From Siphonodentalium dalli (lineage: Eukaryota; Mollusca; Scaphopoda; Gadilida; Siphonodentaliidae), in the NCBI GenBank assembly GCA_032622095.1, contig CP136065.1:243971474-244035473 (forward strand): DNA of 64,000 bases, written 5' to 3'. Below the pieces are notes generated by a model. That model searched no databases, had not been told where the DNA came from, and worked only from the letters and a program-made list of their open reading frames with translations. Below are positions 10,689-22,655 of the stretch, piece after piece; position 1 is the stretch's first letter, and the number at the start of each line of letters is the position of its first letter. The position numbers and the translations under genes are program-made.

Positions 10689-12176
10689 TCAAATGACTTT
10701 GGGAAAGGCCGCCAACTTCATATTTAAGAAATTTAACGATTCAATGATTCGTATATTATGATGGCATTGTATATACATGACTTTGGATCCAGAGAATATG
10801 ATCTTGTTTGATCGAAACCCCTGGAATGTCTGGTACTCCAATAATAGAATACCATCATAACCCTTGGAATTATGTGCTATCACTGTGACACCCTTGTGGC
10901 TTTTGGTGAACAGCCAGCAACCAAAGACTGTCAATGTTTCTGCACCCATTGCTATAAATTGTATTTTCCCACTTTTTGTGACAAGGAGTTTTCTTTAAAT
11001 CACCATCTTTGTCTCGCTGTTCACAATCATCGCAGCGTGAACCACAATATGTACAAGTGGTGTGAGCTTCGACAGGCCTGTTCATACATGCACCACATGC
11101 AGTCTGAGGAACCTCGATATTACGTTGGTGGTTCTTTAAACCACACGCTCTTTGAAAACAATTTGAACACCTTGAAAATGAGGTGATATATATAGGGATT
11201 CCACAAAATAATTTTCTGTTATCCAAATACTATTTCATTGATAATTTTTTTTTTAATACTCACTACCGTCAATTGGTGAATCGTTCCAGTTCACTGCATT
11301 CAGAGAACGGGGGGCCCGTGATGTAGGCATCATCACATGTGAATGTTATATACTGCTGGCACTCAAAGAATATACAATTTTTCAAGAATATAAAAAGTTT
11401 CCTATCTCCATTTTTTTCTTGGAACGTCTGAGATAACATCGCTGGTTATGTTGCACCATTTCCTTGCATGATGTACATTCCGATCATTAAGATATATTTT
11501 TTGTCAATTTTAACACTTTCAGGCTATCCTTGTATTTCCAGTACTTCTCACAATTGGACAACCCATTTTCGGGGCTGTTTTATCCATTTCGTAACAGTCC
11601 TTGGACTACATTTCATATTGTAATCTCCACAGGTAATTTGGTTATCAGCAAGGCATCCCATCGTTTTGCATATAATACAGTAAAGTCACAAGCAGGTTTA
11701 TTGTTATGTTATTTCTCGCATGAGTGCCCATAGAAGCCAGTCACAGAAACGATAGAGGTGTAGTGCCTTTGTGATGATAAATGTAAATATTCCTGTTGTA
11801 TTCGTTGGTGGGTCTGGATACCTTGTTGATAAAATTACCGCTGATAACAACTATAGTCACTTTGAAAAACATTTTGTATTGAATCAAATCAGCCTTGGAT
11901 CCAGGTTGATCTATGTAACTCTAATTCACCGGGTACACTGTAGGCTAATGTCTGCTCCTCATTTCGGCTTTTTAAAATTATATCTTTGTTGTAAGTTTTG
12001 GAAACTTCATGATGTTTGAGAAACATATCTAACAGTGTCATGTTTGTATGTTTTATTGGTTGATTCTCATATACCTGGCAGATATTGACAACTGCAACAC
12101 TAATAGCCCTTGCTAGACACGTTTTGTCTGTATTGGCAATTTGTACCATTGTTTTATTTCGCGATAGAATGATCAC
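10689..12176 (-). pseudogene. Shredded Polinton PolB (N-terminal and exonuclease parts)
   Basis: Three minus-strand pieces follow the order of the element-1 PolB. At 11889-12176 the DKTCLARAISVAVV block matches its N-terminal Cys motif region. At 10870-11226 a Cys-rich stretch (CGACMNRPVEAHTTCTYCG) matches the zinc-binding region. At 10689-10949, VIAHNSKGYDGILLL is the Exo II motif and IRIIESLNFLNM follows as in element 1. Spacer DNA and frame changes separate the pieces, and no palm motifs remain. It is an old, inactive copy related to the element-1 family. Confidence 0.75.
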
Positions 12177-12236
12177 CCAACATGGGAATATAACCTGAAC
12201 TACGTGGTTGTTTTATGGCTCCGATGATGATACAGA

Positions 12237-12660
12237 ATGATTGGTACAGCAAGATGCATTCTTGGGATGATAGCAGTATTTAATGTACTAGGCAAGTTGT
12301 ATCACCAGAACAATAGGACGGCTATTGTTATCCCATATTGTTCGCCACTGATCATCCCGCTCATCTATTGTTCTCGTGTTCACACAAGACCTGATCAGCC
12401 CATTGTAATACCTGACCTGAGTTCTATTTTAGGCAATAACCCAGGTCGAGAAAACAATAATCCTATTGTAATAACTAAACTAATTTTTATTTTAGGCAAA
12501 AATACCCAGGGCAAGTAAATATTACTATTTACTATACACAATCTCGCTCAATAGCACAAGATAACCGATCATCATATTGTAATAACTGACCTGATTTCTA
12601 TTTTAAGAAATGACCCAGGTCGAGTAAACAAATGTTTATCATATACAAACTCGCACAATA
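12237..12660. repeat. Interspersed minisatellite with CCTATTGTAATAACTGACCT units
   Basis: Several ~55 bp units contain CCTATTGTAATA, then TTTCTATTTTAGG and ACCCAGGTCGAGTAAA. The leading part (CTAGGCAAGTTGTATCA) recurs at 15721. The same module occurs at 15717-16150, so the two blocks bracket the LINE, PolB and 580 bp repeat region between them. Confidence 0.75.
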
Positions 12661-13180
12661 GCACAAGTTCAAATTCGTGTAAAGTTAATTGGTCAGTGAC
12701 ACGAGCTATATAAATTAAGGTCTAAATAATGCATCTGAATAGTGTAAGGGTGGGGCGGGGAAAGTTATGTATTAAGAACGGAACTTGGTCAACATTTTAA
12801 TTGTTCATAAGGACTGAAGTGCAGAGCCATAGTCATTTTAAATTTAACATTGTTATCTTAAATAAACTGGAAAAGATAAACCCGTGTATTTCAGTAACAA
12901 CGTAAAATATGTCCACCTGTGAAAATATTGTGATGATGATCTGGACAACGTTCTCGCATCTAACTTCTGGCCAAAAGGCGCAATCTCAGAATGTAGGTCC
13001 ACAAAAATCGTGACTAGTCAATGCATGTATGCATATATGATTGTGTTCACTATATTATGTTGTATTTACATTGCATATACATGATTCAACAATGCGTTAT
13101 ACGACTTTGCTGTTGACATTAATATGTCTAATTACAAGTATAAATGTAACTAATAACATCACATTAACTGTAGTTGAATG
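12661..13180. other. No gene recognised
   Basis: AT-rich sequence between the minisatellite and the LINE fragment. No coding frame, tRNA-like fold or bordered repeat is apparent. Confidence 0.4.
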
Positions 13181-13189
13181 CAAACGCGT

Positions 13190-13600
13190 GATGGAATCTC
13201 CTAACTTAAACCTACTCAACTGGAACTGTACACGCATCACATCTTCGTGGCATTACTTGGCATCATTGTTCAGGAATGGCGTTTATGATATTGTAGGCTT
13301 ACGTGAGCATTGGCTCTATCAATGCGATCTTGATTTTCTCGGTTCGCTTAACAAGGACTATGAGTATCATGCCGTTTGCGATTTCGCCAAAATATTCCTA
13401 ACAAGAGAGGTAGACCTAGTGGTGGTGTTGCCTTGCTATGGCAAAAGAAATTTTCAAATCGTATATGTCCGCTTGCAATTAATGATGATCGTATTATAGG
13501 AATACAAATTAGGATGACGGATGAAAGTTTTATATATCTCCTCCAAGTATATCCACCTTCTACAAACTCTAGTATAGAAATGTTCAATTCCATACAATGA
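13190..13600 (+). pseudogene. Non-LTR retrotransposon (LINE) endonuclease fragment
   Basis: The first part reads LNLLNWNCTRI then DIVGLREHWLYQCDLDFL, which is the N-terminal APE-type endonuclease pattern with the catalytic Glu in the REHWL block. After a frameshift near 13380 the second part reads GRPSGGVALLWQKK and then DRIIGIQIRM, the next conserved blocks. It ends with a YPPS block. No reverse transcriptase follows. It is a short dead 5' piece, probably of the CR1/L2-type group. Confidence 0.7.
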
Positions 13601-13629
13601 TAAAGAAAAACATCTATGTCAGTACATAT

Positions 13630-13995
13630 GTTTCGCATGTAAAGATAAGGATTGCATCGAAAATGGACCACTATCTCGTCTAAAATGCCATCAAAAGTGT
13701 AATTCAATGGACTGTTTCGAAATACACAGGACCGGTAACAAACCATTATGTGATCGCTATGGGAAGTGGACCTCTTGTTTTAATATTGTGGCTGTTGGAA
13801 ATAGGGACATGGATTAAGACCCTCATCGATGTTACGATTGGAAATGCAATCAATGTAAAGTATGCATTGTCGGTAGTCACGACTGTTACATCAGAGTACC
13901 ATCCAAGAAGGAAAAAGTGCAGAAGTTTATGCTCTACGACTTCGAAGCCTGCCAGGACAAGACGTACCAATGTTCAAATTATCAACCGGCTGGCC
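13630..13995 (+). pseudogene. PolB remnant: zinc region and Exo I
   Basis: Plus-strand text across frames matches the element-1 PolB just before its exonuclease domain. A Cys pair block (CNSMDCFEIHRTGNKPLC) is followed by a HDCYIRVPSKK stretch and then FMLYDFEACQ, which is Exo I with the catalytic Asp and Glu. It is in the opposite orientation to the PolB pieces at 10689-12176. The original gene was therefore inverted or two copies inserted. Confidence 0.7.
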
Positions 13996-14295
13996 ACGTC
14001 CCTCATGCACCTATGCAACTCTTGTAAAAGTTACGTTTTAATAACAATTAATGATTTCACAGAATAATTAATGAGAACTGAGAATCAGCGTGGGAAATAT
14101 GTAACTATCATTATACGAAATATGTACCTCTATAGTTATACACAACACAATACGACCAAGAGACCTTAGTTATGCACGTTTTAAACTTTTAAATGAGTGT
14201 TGTCCTGGTGTTGTTTGTGTGCTTTGACACTTGACCCGGAAATGGAAATCTAGATCTGGGCACATGCGTACACGGAACTCCGAGCTAGCTTATTC

Positions 14296-15700
14296 AGATC
14301 GAACAGAAGTGTTTTACAGCATGACGCATAACCTGGTGCATAACACGTTAACCATCCTTCAAATCGTCAGTAGGAGATGAAGATGAAGCAATTTACCACA
14401 TACATGTGAACAAGTATAGCGACTAGCCTTGTAGAAAACGATGTCATGATGTTTGTTGAGCTAGCACACCACACAAATCCAATCTAAATTCATAATGCTA
14501 ACTTGGTTGTCAACAACTGCAAACGCTCTTTATATGCACACAGGTCTCAGTAAACGCTCATTAAACTGTGGCATTCATTCTTTGGTTACTGGAGTCCATT
14601 GTTAAAAATAAACGCTCTTTTTGTGTTTTGTTATAATTGTAAACGCTCTTTTACAGCTATACGGGACACGTCCCTCGTCCTATTCATGTTATTGTTGGGA
14701 CTCGGGTCAGACAAGAAGGCATTATTTCGCAGCATAATGTATGACCGCGTGTATTTCTTTTTATCGTGTGTTGTTTGGAGTGATTTTTTCGTAACACCTT
14801 GAAATCATTTTACCTGGACCAACACCATTTCCTATCTACCTACAAAACATTCATTAAATGTTCGACATAATTCAGATCGAACAGAAGAAGTGTTTTATAG
14901 CATGACGCATAACCTGGTGCATAACACGTTAACCATCCTTCGAATCGTCGGTAGGAGATGAAGATGAAGCAATTTACCACATACATGTGAACAAGTATAG
15001 CGACTAGCCTTGTAGAAAACGATGTCATGAAGTTTGTTGAGCTAGCACACCACATAAATCCAATCTAAATTCATAATGCTAACTCGGTTGTTAAATGGCA
15101 ATCCAACCACTACAAACGCTCTTTATACGCACACAGGTGTTAGTAAACGCTCCTTAAACTGTGGCAATCATTGTTTGGTTACTGGCGGTGAAGTCCATTG
15201 TTAAAAATAAACGCTCTTTTTGTGTTTTGTTATAATTGTAAACGCTCTTTTACAGCTATACGGGACACGTCCCTCGTCCTATTCATGCTACTGTTGGGAC
15301 TCGGGGTCAGACAAGAAGGCATTATTTCGCAGCATAATGTATGACCGCGTGTATTGCTTTTTATCTTGTTTGGTGTGGTTTTTTCGTAACACCTGGCAAT
15401 AATTTTACCTGGACCAACATCATTTTCCTATCTACCTAAATCATTCATTAAATGCTTGACATAATTCAGATCGAACAGAAGAAGTGTTTTACAGCATGAC
15501 GCATAACCTGGTGAATAACGCGTTAACCATCCTTCAAACCGTCAGTAGGAGATGAAGCAATTTACCACATGCATGTGAACAAGTATAGCGACTAGCCTTG
15601 TAGAAAACAATGTCATGAAGTTTGTTGAGCTAGAACACCACATAAATCCAATCTAAATTCATAATGCTAACTCGGTTGTCAAATGGCAATCCAACCACTA
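14296..15700. repeat. ~580 bp tandem repeat, about 2.4 copies
   Basis: Copies start near 14296, 14868 and 15467 with the shared lead TCAGATCGAACAGAAG. Each carries AAACGCTCTTT-type motifs in its second half and a conserved block with TGTATGACCGCGTGTATT. The third copy is truncated into the minisatellite at about 15717. A separate short copy of the unit boundary occurs at 46362-46465, just outside element 2. Confidence 0.85.
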
Positions 15701-15716
15701 CAAACGAGTAGTTAGG

Positions 15717-16150
15717 GGACTAGGCAAGTTGTATCAACAGAACAATAGCAGGCCTATTGTTCTAGTATTTACACAAGACCTGATCATCCCGGTGATCTAT
15801 TGTTCTCGTATTTACACAAGAGCTGATCCTCCCATTGTAATACATGTCCTGATTTATATTTTAGGCAATAACTCAGGTCGAGTAAATATTAATCCTATTG
15901 TAATACATGACCTCAATTCTATTTTAGGAAATAAACCAGGTCGAGTAAATATTCAACCTATTGTAATAACTAACCTCATTTCTATTTCAGACAATTCCCA
16001 GGGCGTATAAACAATACTATGTACTATATGCAAACTCACTCAATAGTCCTGTTTACTCGACATGATTTATATTTTAAGCAATAACCCAGTTCGAGTAGAT
16101 AGCACTAAAGGTCACTGACTATCCTATTTTAATAACTGACCTGATTTTTG
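15717..16150. repeat. Second minisatellite block (CCTATTGTAATA units)
   Basis: Homologous to 12237-12660, with the same CTAGGCAAGTTGTATCA lead and iterated ATTTTAGGxAATAxxCCAGGTCGAGTAAA units. The number of units and their spacing differ from the first block. Confidence 0.75.
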
Positions 16151-16846
16151 TTTAATGTCGTACACAGCTGTATACCCCACAGGGAATGCAACAAAGGAAA
16201 AAATAAAATTAAATGTTTTTTAATTATTGAAAAGGACTGAAGTGCAGTCATACTCATTTTAAATTTAAAACTGTTTGTTTTTACTTTTTAACTAGAGATT
16301 GTCACCCAGGTAAAATAAATATTTCAAATTGATCAAATCAAATGTACACAATCTATCAATGAAAGTAATGAATATTTAAATATATGATTTCAAGTATTTT
16401 TTTAAGAAAACTATAAATTAAAATTAATATGACAATGCATCAAAGAACTACTACCAATCAGATTAACAATTTTAACCAACCTAAGTGTGATAAATATTGA
16501 AAAATGCGATCTCAACAAAAATATTTAATTTAGGAAGAAAAAATTACAAATAAAATGATAAAGTTATCAAAAACACTATTTATTTTTAGACACTTCAAAG
16601 TAAAAGTAGGCTCAATTTTGACAAGTGATGTAATGCAATTTTTTTTAACTATCAGTTATAACTGCACAACCAAATCTAACGCCAAAAATAGGTTTAATAA
16701 TGATGATGTAGTTATGTTTCAATTAATCTGATTGGTCAAAGAAAAAGATATAAAAGAGAAATCTGGTTAAAATATTAGTCTTTTCTTCTCGTATTGTCGC
16801 ATCTCGTCCTGAAATATATAGAAGAAAGTAATAGTTAGTTATCACA

Positions 16847-17087
16847 ATGGCACAAGCACAGCTGGAAAAACAGATAATATTGGATATCTCGCAAGATAAG
16901 CAGATCACAATAAATGTTGACTGCAAGACTATGATTATTATAAAGAATAGAAAAAAAGGAGAATAGAAAAAATATATTTATTCAAAAAGGATCCAAATCT
17001 ATATCATTTGATCTCGAAACCTGGAACAGTATATGTGATATAAAAACCAGTGTGTGTTATATTCACTCATATTTGAACTTGAAATGA
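16847..17087 (+). pseudogene. Short PC4-like protein, frameshifted
   Basis: It begins MAQAQLEKQIILDISQDKQ, with strand-rich ITINVDCKTMIIIKNRKK, and is then stopped by indels near 16960. Downstream the frame resumes with SFDLETWNS-type text and ends just before the next ORF. It parallels the intact 72-residue ORF at 3502-3720 and the copy at 63460-63622. Because of the break it is unlikely to be functional. Confidence 0.6.
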
Positions 17088-17090
17088 AAT

Positions 17091-17471
17091 ATGGATTATG
17101 TTGAGCATAATAGTGATTATTTCAAAACTGTCGATCAGCTAATGGAGCATCACTCAGAAGTTTTATGTCTGAGAATTCAACAGTTAGCTCAACGGGATTG
17201 TTTCGGATGCAGATACAGTAAAGGCAGTCAACGAGATCACGATTGTATCAATGAAACATTCAGCGAAAAATGAGAATATTACTTCGATGAAGCATTTAAT
17301 GAAACGAATGTAGAAGAACTTATTGATCAATTCCAACTACTTAATGGTTACATGGGAGACTCATGCAAAGTTATTCTTCAAACATTTCTCAACGACCAAC
17401 AATGGATTCAACAAAGTCAACCTACATCTGGCTGGAGGAGTGCAGTTCTGAATATAATTGAACAGTTATGA
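17091..17471 (+). pseudogene. CFGC/SQxDHD protein with in-frame stop
   Basis: The first 60 residues contain RDCFGCRYSKGSQRDHDC, the same Cys/His signature as at 3122-3499 and 48230-48970. A TGA at 17271-17273 interrupts the frame. The same frame continues afterwards (YYFDEAFNETNVEELIDQFQ) to a stop at 17471, so a single nonsense change broke a 126-codon gene. It lies 3 bp after the PC4-like ORF. The conserved pairing of the two ORFs argues that their products act together. Confidence 0.65.
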
Positions 17472-18024
17472 ATGTTTCATCAGGGGATTCTAAGGATGAT
17501 TTCCTTCAGAGATAAGTAGTATACGTGGCGCTATCGGTTCAATTCTATCGATTTCCCCCCCTTTGTTTCACCTTATTGAGGGGCCAATAGTAGGGGTTTA
17601 TTAGGGGTCCTTATTGTATGAAAACCCCTCCTATTCCTTCCTAATTATTTGATAGGTAGAATGAAATAATGAAGCCCCTCCTTTTCGTTCTTAATTATTT
17701 GATAGGTTTTAATTAATTAAAGTCGCTCATTCTTAATTATATGATAGGGCGACGAGACTCCTCCTTATTCGACCCAACAATGGCCACCATAATTATTTAG
17801 CGTCACCAAGCCTCGTACACCAGGCAGGACCTTTTGAAAACAATGGTAGTGTGCAGCTATTTGGACCACGTGCCGACGCCTGGTTAATTTTAATCATCCC
17901 GCCACAATTATTTAGCGTCACCAAGCCTCGTGCACCTGTTTTGGACTGCGAGCGAATCGTCCACCTGGCTGGACCATGCGGCTTCCGGATTTGATTGACA
18001 TCTAATGGACAAATATATTTACTC

Positions 18025-18032
18025 TATAAAAG
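18025..18032 (+). promoter_or_regulatory. TATA box of left-arm promoter (partial copy 1)
   Basis: TATAAAAG followed by GTGCACC, about 50 bp upstream of a conserved splice donor in CCAGACAAATGTAAGT. The same arrangement occurs in the other two element-1-family copies at 20722 and 26119. Confidence 0.6.
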
Positions 18033-18406
18033 GTGCACCAGCTTGTTATACTGAGCATTGATCTACACATTACCAGACAAATGTAAGTACATATTTAACA
18101 ATAATTATAAAATGTATCAGTGAAACGTCATATAATCACTACTGTTTTTAATTTAAATAATATTGATCACTCTTTTAAATAATATTTTTACTCTTGTAAA
18201 TAGTTTCGAATTTAAATAATTTATCACTGTTTTAAATAACTGCTCTTTAACACTTTATCACCATGTTATTTTAAAAAGAGTTTGTCATATATCAGTTTGT
18301 TTTTCACATTAGAATTAATGATATTAAATACATTACCCCCCCCCCCCCCACATCAAAGAATAACGAAATAATCCAGGTGAATATTCTTTTATATAGCACA
18401 TAATGT

Positions 18407-18850
18407 TTATTCTAAACACACTCGTTTAGCGTCAGGCTGTTCGTCCGAACTATCCGAACTCTCCTCGCCCAAGTCGTCAGTGTCCGAATCTTCAGACACA
18501 ATAGCAAGCTCGTCAGTATCATCCGTGTCTGTCTCTATACTCTCCACAGGCCCCCTGCCAGCAGATCATCGAATATTGGAGCATCTTGCTCCTCGTCTGA
18601 TATTACTATGATGTCATCTCCGTCTTCTTTTTCAAAATCCCACGGTATATTAATCAATTCAATAGTGTCATCACTGAAATGCTGAAAATAATAAAAATAA
18701 AAAATACATTAGTTGTCTTCTAACCCAGTATATAAATCACAAACTGCTTAAAAATAATCTGTTATTATTAAATAACCATCGGATACTAAGAGAATGAAAC
18801 GAAAATTTTCCGAAACATACCTTGGCTCTGGGATAATCTGTGGAAAGCAT
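18407..18850 (-). pseudogene. Acidic SIM-like protein, partial copy 1
   Basis: A short first exon at 18850 (ATG, then LSTDYPRAK to a GTATGT donor) is followed by an exon beginning HFSDDTIELINIPWDFE. SUMO-interacting-type cores occur as IIVISDEE and later LAIVSEDSDTDD. A frame disruption lies near 18555, between the two motifs. It ends in an acidic, Ser/Asp-rich tail. The gene parallels 26467-27977 in element 1, whose frame is intact. Confidence 0.6.
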
Positions 18851-20721
18851 TTTTGAAATTATGCTAATGTTTGTAATTCGCCACGTTATATACACCCTAA
18901 TATTTCACACGTTCATTTGACATTCAACTCAATGTTAACACATGTCAATGACACGGCAAGCTGTTTTTTTCAACGAGCTAGACTTACTCACACCTAACAG
19001 GTATCAAAGGCACGCTGAGTTCTATACACACAATGAAACATACTTATCGGTCGCGCTTCAAAAGAAAATGACATGAGAACATTCCGAAAGCAGATTGTTG
19101 ACAACAAAAATTCCCGTCATAACAAACCCCCGATTAATGTTCAAATTACACAGCTGAGCTCTATACACACAATGAATTATAGTTATCGTTCGCTCTTCAA
19201 AAGAAAATTGACATGCCAACATTCAGAAAGCAGTCTGTTCACAATAAAAAATTTCCCGTCATAACAAACACCCACTAAAGTTCAAAATACACGTACATTG
19301 TATTGAACAGCCTCCATTAAACACTGGTCAGGTGCTCAGCTTGGTTCTGCTGGCCATAGAACTCTCTGCACCTATAAAACAAACAAAAATGCACAATAAT
19401 TAATTCACGGTAATGTAATGATTAAAAAATGATCATGTGAAAAACAAATCTGGTATATGAAAAAAGGCTTTGTCGATAATGTCTTAAAGAAATGTTACTC
19501 ACGTGTTAAACATCAAGATCTTTATGTCTTAATTTAAATAAGTACGTTATTATAAAATTTGTATAAAGCTGATTAAATATGCTATTAAATACATTAAAAT
19601 AGAGAACAGTTATGTTTTAATCATGTTACCATTTTAAAATTAAATAAGTTATAAAATAAAGAGTGGTTTGTTATATGTTTAATATATGAGATGTTACTTT
19701 TTTTAAAATAAATCGTTATAAAATAAAGAGCGTTTACTTGCACCAATCAGAGGCCTAGCCTCCGGTTGTGGTGCAGCTTGCAGCACCGGGGATCGATGTA
19801 AACATAGTGAATGAGAAAATATAATGTGTTTCCAATATATATACCATCAATTAATTACGCCTTAATCTTTGATTGGTTAGAATTTACTTTTTTTTTGGTA
19901 GATGGTAACGGGAGGTTGAGACAAGCGCTCTATAGAATACGCCAAATCTCGTTTGGAAAATGGTTATAAGACAATGATTCAAAAGCTAACTGCATGTGCT
20001 TAAACTTGAACACTACGGGGTATATCAGTAGTATACATGGCGCTATCCATACAATTCTATCGATTTTTTACCCCTTTGTTTCACCCTATTGTCTTAAGGG
20101 GCCAATGGTAGGGGTTTATTAGGGGTCCTTATTGTATGAAAGCCCATCCATTTCCTTCTCACTTATATGATAGGTAGAATGAATTAATGAAGCCCCTCCT
20201 TTTCGTTCTTAATTATTTGATAGGTTTTAATTAATTAAAGTTGCTGATTCTTAATTATATGATAGGGTGCCGAAACTCCTCCTTATTCGACCCAACAATG
20301 GCCACCATAATTGTCAGCAAGCCTCGTGCACCTGTTTGGACCTTTTGAAAACAATGGAAGTGTGCAGGTGTTTGGACCACGCTATCCTGAAACAATGGAA
20401 TCGTGCACCTGCAGAGTCACCTGGTTATACCACGTGCCGACGCCTTTTTAATAATCCCACCACAATTATTTAGCGTAACCATGCTTCTCGTGCACCATTT
20501 GAAAACAAAGGAAGCATGCACCTGCAGAGTCACCTGGTTAGACCGCGCGTTTTCGAAAGCGTGTCCAAAACCTGACTAATTTATTCATCCATACCACACG
20601 TTCCCCGAACAATGGAATCCCGCCCTTAAATTATCATTATCAAATCCGGAAATCATACGGGAATCAATCAAAAACGACTTCCGGATTTTGATTGACATCT
20701 AATGGACAAACATATTTACTC

Positions 20722-20729
20722 TATAAAAG
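20722..20729 (+). promoter_or_regulatory. TATA box of left-arm promoter (deleted copy 2)
   Basis: TATAAAAG followed by GTGCACC and the conserved CCAGACAAATGTAAGT donor. Identical in position to the element-1 promoter at 26119. Confidence 0.6.
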
Positions 20730-21083
20730 GTGCACCCGCTTATTATACTGAGCATTGATCTACACATTACCAGACAAATGTAAGTACATATTTAACAATA
20801 ATAATTCTAAAATGTATCAGTGAAACGTCATATAATCACTACTGTTTTTAATTTAAATAATATTTTCACTCTTTTAAATAGTTTCGAATTTAAAATAATT
20901 TATCACTGTTTTCCAGATTTGCTCTTTAACACTTTATCACGATGTTATTTTAAAAAGCTTTTCTCATATATCAGTTTGTTTTTCACATGATTAATTTTAG
21001 AATTAATGATATTAAATACATTACCCCTTCAAAGAATAACGAAATAATCCAAGTGAATTTTCTTTATATCGATCAATAATGTT

Positions 21084-22655
21084 TTAGTTCAGTCGAGGTC
21101 TTTTTTTCTCTGGTTCGTTATCGTCCTCACTGTCCTCATCATTGTCTGTATCATCGCTCTCCTCACTTATGACGATGAGCTACTCCAAATCCTCATCAGT
21201 CTCTATCCATTCTATTTCATCTTCTGCTGTTACCAGAGGATCGACGATTGGAGCATCTTTGTCCTCGTCCGATATGACAATGGTTTCATGTTGGTCGTCC
21301 TCTATATCCCACGGGATATTTATCATTTCGATCGTGTCATCACTGAAATGCTGAAAATAATAAAATAAAAAATACATTAGTCGTCTTCTAACACATTATA
21401 TAAATCAACAAAGTGTTTAAAAATAATCTCATTTATTATTAAATAACCATTGGATACTAAGAATTAAATGAAAATTTTCCGAAACTAACCTTGCCTCTGG
21501 GATAATGTGTGGAGAGTATTTTTGAAATTATGCTAATGTTTGTAATTCGCCACGTTATATACACCCCTATATTTCACACGTTCATTTGACATTCAACTCA
21601 ATGTTAACACATGTGTCAATTACACCACAAGCTGTTTTTTTCAACGAGCTAGACTTATTCACACCTAACAGGTATCAAAGGCACGCTGAGTTCTATACAC
21701 ACAATGAATTATGGTTATCGGTCGCGCTTTAAAAGAAAATGACATGCGAACATTCCGAAAGCAGAAATTTCCCCGTCATAACAAACCCCCCGATTAATGT
21801 TTCAAATTACACATCTGATTACTGTACACACAATGAAACAGTTATTGTTCGCGCTTCAAAAGAAAATTGACATGCGAACATTCAGAAAAGCAGACTGTGG
21901 ATAAAAAATTTCCAGTCATAACAAACCACCGATTAATGTTCAAATTACACAGCTGAGCTCTATACACACAATGAATTATGGTTATCGTTCTCGCTTCAAA
22001 GGAAAATTGACATGAGAACATACAGAAAGCAGTCTGTGGACAAAAATTTCCAGTCGTAACAAACACCCCGACTAAAGTTCAAAATACACTTACATTGTAC
22101 TGCACCGGCTCCATTATGCCCTGTTCATGTTCTCGGCTGGGCTCTGCTGGCCATAGAACTCTCTGGACCTTAAAAACTAAAATACACAATAATTAATTCA
22201 CGGTAATGTAATGATTAAAAATGATCATGTGAAAATCAAATCAGGTATATGAAAAAAGGCTTTGTCGATAACGTCGTAAAGAAATGTTACTCACGTGTTA
22301 AACATCAAGATCTTTATGTCTTACTTTAAATAAGTACGTTATTATAAAGCTGTTTAAACATGCTATTAAATACGTTAAAATAGAGAACAGTTATGTCTTA
22401 ATGGTGTTACTATTTTAAAATTAAATAATTTATTATAAAATAAAGAGTGGTTTGTTTTCTTAACAATTCTCTTATAAAATAAAGAGTGGTTTGTTATATG
22501 TTTAATATATCAGATGTTACTTTTTTAAATAAATCGTTAAAAAATAAAGAGCGTTTACTTACATCAACCAGAGGCCTATCTTCCGGCGCGGCTTGCAACA
22601 CTGGGGATACTGGACACCCCATAACAACGTTTTTTTTAGGTGTCGAGGTAAACAT
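21084..22655 (-). pseudogene. Acidic SIM-like protein, deleted copy 2
   Basis: The exon at 22563-22655 encodes 31 residues starting MFTSTPKK and ends at a GTAAGT donor that runs into the TAAACGCTCTTTA motif. The terminal exon at 21084-21350 opens with HFSDDTIEMINIPWDIED. It carries the SIM-like TIVISDEDKD, then an in-frame TAG near 21180. The frame continues to a second SIM-like LIVISEESDD and a basic end (KKRPRLN). The internal-promoter exon has lost its ATG (ATA instead). The gene is damaged but retains the architecture of the element-1 copy. Confidence 0.65.

Larger units (their letters stand above)
16470..17514 (+). mobile_element. Family-3 Polinton remnant, left part
   Basis: Contains an upstream AT-rich region, a TATAAAAG promoter at 16750-16757, a broken PC4-like ORF and a Cys/His ORF. 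It is cut off at 17515 by the terminal repeat of an element-1-family copy. The stretch 16470-16990 is repeated in inverted orientation at about 63450-64000. That shows two copies of the same family at opposite ends of the window. Confidence 0.75.
17515..20026 (+). mobile_element. Partial element-1-family copy (left arm only)
   Basis: It starts with the terminal sequence AGTAGTATACGTGGCGCTAT and runs through the left-arm promoter and the acidic-protein gene. It is homologous to 25489-28240 in element 1. It ends near ACACTACGGGG at 20020, where the next copy begins. No integrase, polymerase or capsid genes are present. It could be an internally deleted copy or the left part of an element disrupted by the next insertion. 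Confidence 0.8.
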
